DNA from: Verrucomicrobia bacterium UBA1731
Lineage (GTDB): Bacteria > Verrucomicrobiota > Kiritimatiellia > RFP12 > UBA1067
Length of the DNA stretch: 7,079 bases
Assembly (NCBI GenBank): GCA_002317575.1
Contig: DCIH01000092.1
Span: forward strand, 1 to 7,079
Reading direction: 5' to 3'
The translations under genes and the position numbers were made by a program. Of this stretch, positions 5,392 through 7,079 are shown in pieces; within the stretch, counting starts at the first letter, position 1, and each line of letters starts with the position of its first letter. The notes under the pieces are model-generated. The model saw nothing but the letters and a program-made list of their open reading frames with translations. It had not been told where the DNA came from and did not search any database.

Positions 5392-6495
5392 ATGTATTTA
5401 CATGAAAAAGAGGGATGGACTCGTTTCCGCATTGATTATGAGCGAGTATGTCCGTTGATTGCGGCAGTGCGGCATCATCAGGGCAGAGTTCTCGCTTTTT
5501 TTGCAGCTTCTGGGCTTGTTGCATCAAATAAGGCGCAGATAGAGGCGTTTGTAGAGGAAATTACGAAATCATCGGAGATAGAGGGCGCGATTTTCGATCC
5601 TGAGCATGTTCGTTCGTCCTTGTGCCGAAGGCTCGGACTTGACTTTGCAGACAACGGCAAGAGTGTTCCGCGTGATGTGGATGGCGCTGTGTCGGTGGTG
5701 CTTGATGCCGTGATGAAAGCAAAGGACGCCCTCACCGAGGAACGTCTCTTTGGCTGGCACGCGGCTTTGTTTCCGACGGGCTACAGCGGACTTTGCAAGA
5801 TCGCGACGGGGAAATACCGCGACGGGGAGATGCAAGTCGTGTCCGGTGGCTTCGGACGGGAGAAGGTGCATTATCGTGCGCCGTCGCCATCGCTTGTGCC
5901 GGGATTGATGCGTGAGTTCCTCTCATGGTATGATGCGGAGGACAAGATGGATCTCTATGTGAAGGCCGCCGTGGCGCACGTGTGGTTCGTGATGATCCAT
6001 CCCTTTGACGACGGAAACGGACGGCTTGCGCGGGCTCTCTCGGATATGCTGATTGCGCGGTGCGACGGTACTGGTGCCAAGTTCTACAGCGTTTCAAGCG
6101 CGATTCAGCAGGATCGAAAGCGCTATTATTCCCATTTGGAATCGCTCGGGCATTCCGATGGCGATCTGACGGAATGGATCGAATGGTTCGTTGGCCGCAT
6201 TGACGAGGGGCTGACGGTCGCCGAACGCGCACTTGCGGCGACCTTGCGGAAATCAAGGTTCTGGGATGCTCATGCCGACGAGGAATTCAACGAGCGGCAA
6301 AGGAAGATGCTCAACCTGCTTTTCGACGGATTCGAAGGGAATCTCACATCGGGCAGGTGGGCGAAAATCTGCAAGGTCTCTTCCGATACGGCGCTCAATG
6401 ACATCAGCGAATTGGTCGGACGCGGCATTTTGAAGCGGTCCTCTTCTGGCGGACGCAGCACGAATTATGTGCTGGAGGTGAGCATTTTACTGTGA
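5392..6495 (+). CDS. Fic-family protein (class II) with DUF4172-type N-terminus and C-terminal winged helix
   Basis: Fic enzymes transfer AMP or another phosphate-containing group to hydroxyl side chains of target proteins; this one is 367 residues and cytoplasmic. The N-terminus (MYLHEKEGWTRFRIDYE) fits the DUF4172 segment that starts many such proteins. SSEIEG (60-65) matches the inhibitory helix motif (S/T)xxxE(G/N), whose Glu (E64) blocks ATP positioning in self-inhibited Fic proteins. The target-docking flap is around 147-165 (MQVVSG to KVHYRAPS). HPFDDGNGRLAR (203-214) is an intact Fic motif with catalytic H203. Residues 300-361 form a winged helix with likely recognition helix SSDTALNDISELVGRG and a basic Gly/Ser wing. 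The ATG at 5392 has no Shine-Dalgarno site but is fixed by the family start and by the promoter. Counted GC over 5401-5580 is 47%, against 68% over 841-900, which suggests a different origin from the upstream genes. The target protein and any toxin-antitoxin role are unknown. Confidence 0.93.
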   Translation: MYLHEKEGWTRFRIDYERVCPLIAAVRHHQGRVLAFFAASGLVASNKAQIEAFVEEITKSSEIEGAIFDPEHVRSSLCRRLGLDFADNGKSVPRDVDGAVSVVLDAVMKAKDALTEERLFGWHAALFPTGYSGLCKIATGKYRDGEMQVVSGGFGREKVHYRAPSPSLVPGLMREFLSWYDAEDKMDLYVKAAVAHVWFVMIHPFDDGNGRLARALSDMLIARCDGTGAKFYSVSSAIQQDRKRYYSHLESLGHSDGDLTEWIEWFVGRIDEGLTVAERALAATLRKSRFWDAHADEEFNERQRKMLNLLFDGFEGNLTSGRWAKICKVSSDTALNDISELVGRGILKRSSSGGRSTNYVLEVSILL

Positions 6496-6497
6496 AT

Positions 6498-6519
6498 AGA
6501 GTGAAGTGGAAGAGTGAAG
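6498..6519 (+). repeat. Short direct repeat in the Fic downstream gap
   Basis: AGAGTGAAG occurs at 6498-6506 and again at 6511-6519 (13-bp period), just after the Fic stop codon. It may be slippage-derived spacer; no function is evident. Confidence 0.35.
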
Positions 6520-6531
6520 GGTGTGACAGAT

Positions 6532-6538
6532 AAGGAGG
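6532..6538 (+). promoter_or_regulatory. Strong ribosome binding site of the membrane protein gene
   Basis: AAGGAGG lies 5 bases before the ATG at 6544 and is close to the consensus. It fixes the start and contrasts with the Fic gene, which has no such site. No convincing promoter is visible in the 48-bp gap, so the gene is probably read from the Fic promoter. Confidence 0.8.
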
Positions 6539-6543
6539 CCGAA

Positions 6544-7079
6544 ATGACATCGAAATGGTGGGTTGCGCCGGTGGTGAATCTGGTTGGCTCGGCCGTGTTC
6601 GGACTGATCATGATGTGCATGTTCTGCATGTGCGGTTACCTGATGTGTTCGAGGACGACGGCTGCCCTCGTGTTGCTGGTTTCGCTGGTGGTGCCGTTGG
6701 CGTTCGTTCTGACCTTGCGCATTACCTGGAAACTCTGGAAGGCCAAGGAGAAGGGACGCTTTGCCGTCGCCCTGATGTTGCTGGTGTTGGCGCTGTTCCC
6801 CGACTTCATGTATGCGACGGCGGCGTGTATGGTCGGAACAAAGGTCGTCGGCATCGGGAGGGAGTTCTTCGCCGACGGACTGGAGTTGCCTCCCGACGGG
6901 CAGTATGAGATGATGCCCTCTGTGGAATCGTGTACGAACCTCGTTGTGGCTGCGGACGGTTCGCAGACGAATGTCTGCGAGACTTCACTGACGGTGTACG
7001 CCTTCGGGCGCGAGCACCCCCGTTGCTTTGACGCTTGGATCAATCCGGGCGAGAGCGGCACGGTCATCCTGCGCGTGAA
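6544..7079 (+). CDS. Unrecognised membrane protein with three predicted TM segments (3' partial)
   Basis: The frame stays open for 178 complete codons and runs off the window with no stop. I do not recognise the family. Hydrophobic segments at about residues 8-33, 40-58 and 73-98 predict three membrane helices. A basic stretch between the second and third (RITWKLWKAKEKGR, 59-72) should lie in the cytoplasm. This places the polar C-terminal domain from about residue 99, which includes FFADGLELPPDG (108-119), outside the membrane. The first helix is unusually rich in Met and Cys: MMCMFCMCGYLMC spans 23-35, with Cys at 25, 28, 30 and 35. Further Cys at 130, 145 and 161 could form disulfides if exported. 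The gene follows the Fic gene by 48 bp on the same strand and is probably co-transcribed; a functional link to Fic is not shown. The start is secure from the AAGGAGG site. Confidence 0.8.
   Translation, partial: MTSKWWVAPVVNLVGSAVFGLIMMCMFCMCGYLMCSRTTAALVLLVSLVVPLAFVLTLRITWKLWKAKEKGRFAVALMLLVLALFPDFMYATAACMVGTKVVGIGREFFADGLELPPDGQYEMMPSVESCTNLVVAADGSQTNVCETSLTVYAFGREHPRCFDAWINPGESGTVILRV

Noticed and set aside
5392..6495. Classic two-gene Fic toxin-antitoxin pair with a separate antitoxin
   Set aside because: The inhibitory motif SSEIEG is within the Fic protein itself (class II), and neither neighbour resembles a small FicA-type antitoxin.

Overview
The window is high-GC bacterial DNA carrying four plus-strand genes. 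Two are large secreted beta-helix proteins with strongly C/G-ending codons. The third is a Fic-family enzyme with mixed codon use, and the fourth is a membrane protein cut by the window edge. The closely spaced secreted carbohydrate-active-type proteins, including a TIM-barrel/beta-helix fusion of a kind I associate with planctomycete and verrucomicrobial-lineage genomes, suggest an uncultured PVC-group polysaccharide degrader (Kiritimatiellota, Lentisphaerota or a relative). This assignment is inference from protein style; no rRNA or marker gene is present.

Layout. Bases 1-180 hold no credible gene. They contain nested inverted repeats (2-77) and a 36-bp GC-rich unit present twice with a 42-bp period (94-171), each copy able to fold into an 8-bp stem. 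An extended -10 promoter element follows directly (202-210) and drives gene 1 (242-2236), an exported right-handed parallel beta-helix protein, possibly GH141-like. The 89-bp gap to gene 2 holds interlocked palindromes (2235-2253), a GGGGACAGACCCC element and a ribosome binding site. Gene 2 (2326-5271) is a 981-residue exported protein with an N-terminal glycoside-hydrolase-like TIM barrel and a C-terminal beta-helix. Genes 1 and 2 probably act together on a complex polysaccharide or its oligosaccharides outside the cytoplasm. The substrate cannot be read from the sequence, and no transporter, sulfatase or regulator lies in the window.

The 120-bp gap 5272-5391 is AT-richer. It holds a 12-bp hairpin, a third copy of its arm placed between the -35 and -10 of a good sigma-70-type promoter, and a -10 ending 7 bases before the next start codon, so that transcript should be leaderless. 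It drives a class II Fic protein (5392-6495) with DUF4172-type N-terminus, an inhibitory SSEIEG motif, the full HPFDDGNGRLAR active site and a C-terminal winged helix. After 48 bp, behind a strong AAGGAGG site, an unrecognised protein with three predicted membrane segments starts at 6544 and runs off the end. The Fic gene and its neighbour look like a separate accessory module placed after the polysaccharide genes.

I found no RNA genes, CRISPR array, transposase or origin. The most interesting signals are non-coding: the repeat cassette at the left edge, the interlocked palindromes at 2235-2253, and the three-arm site wrapped around a leaderless Fic promoter.
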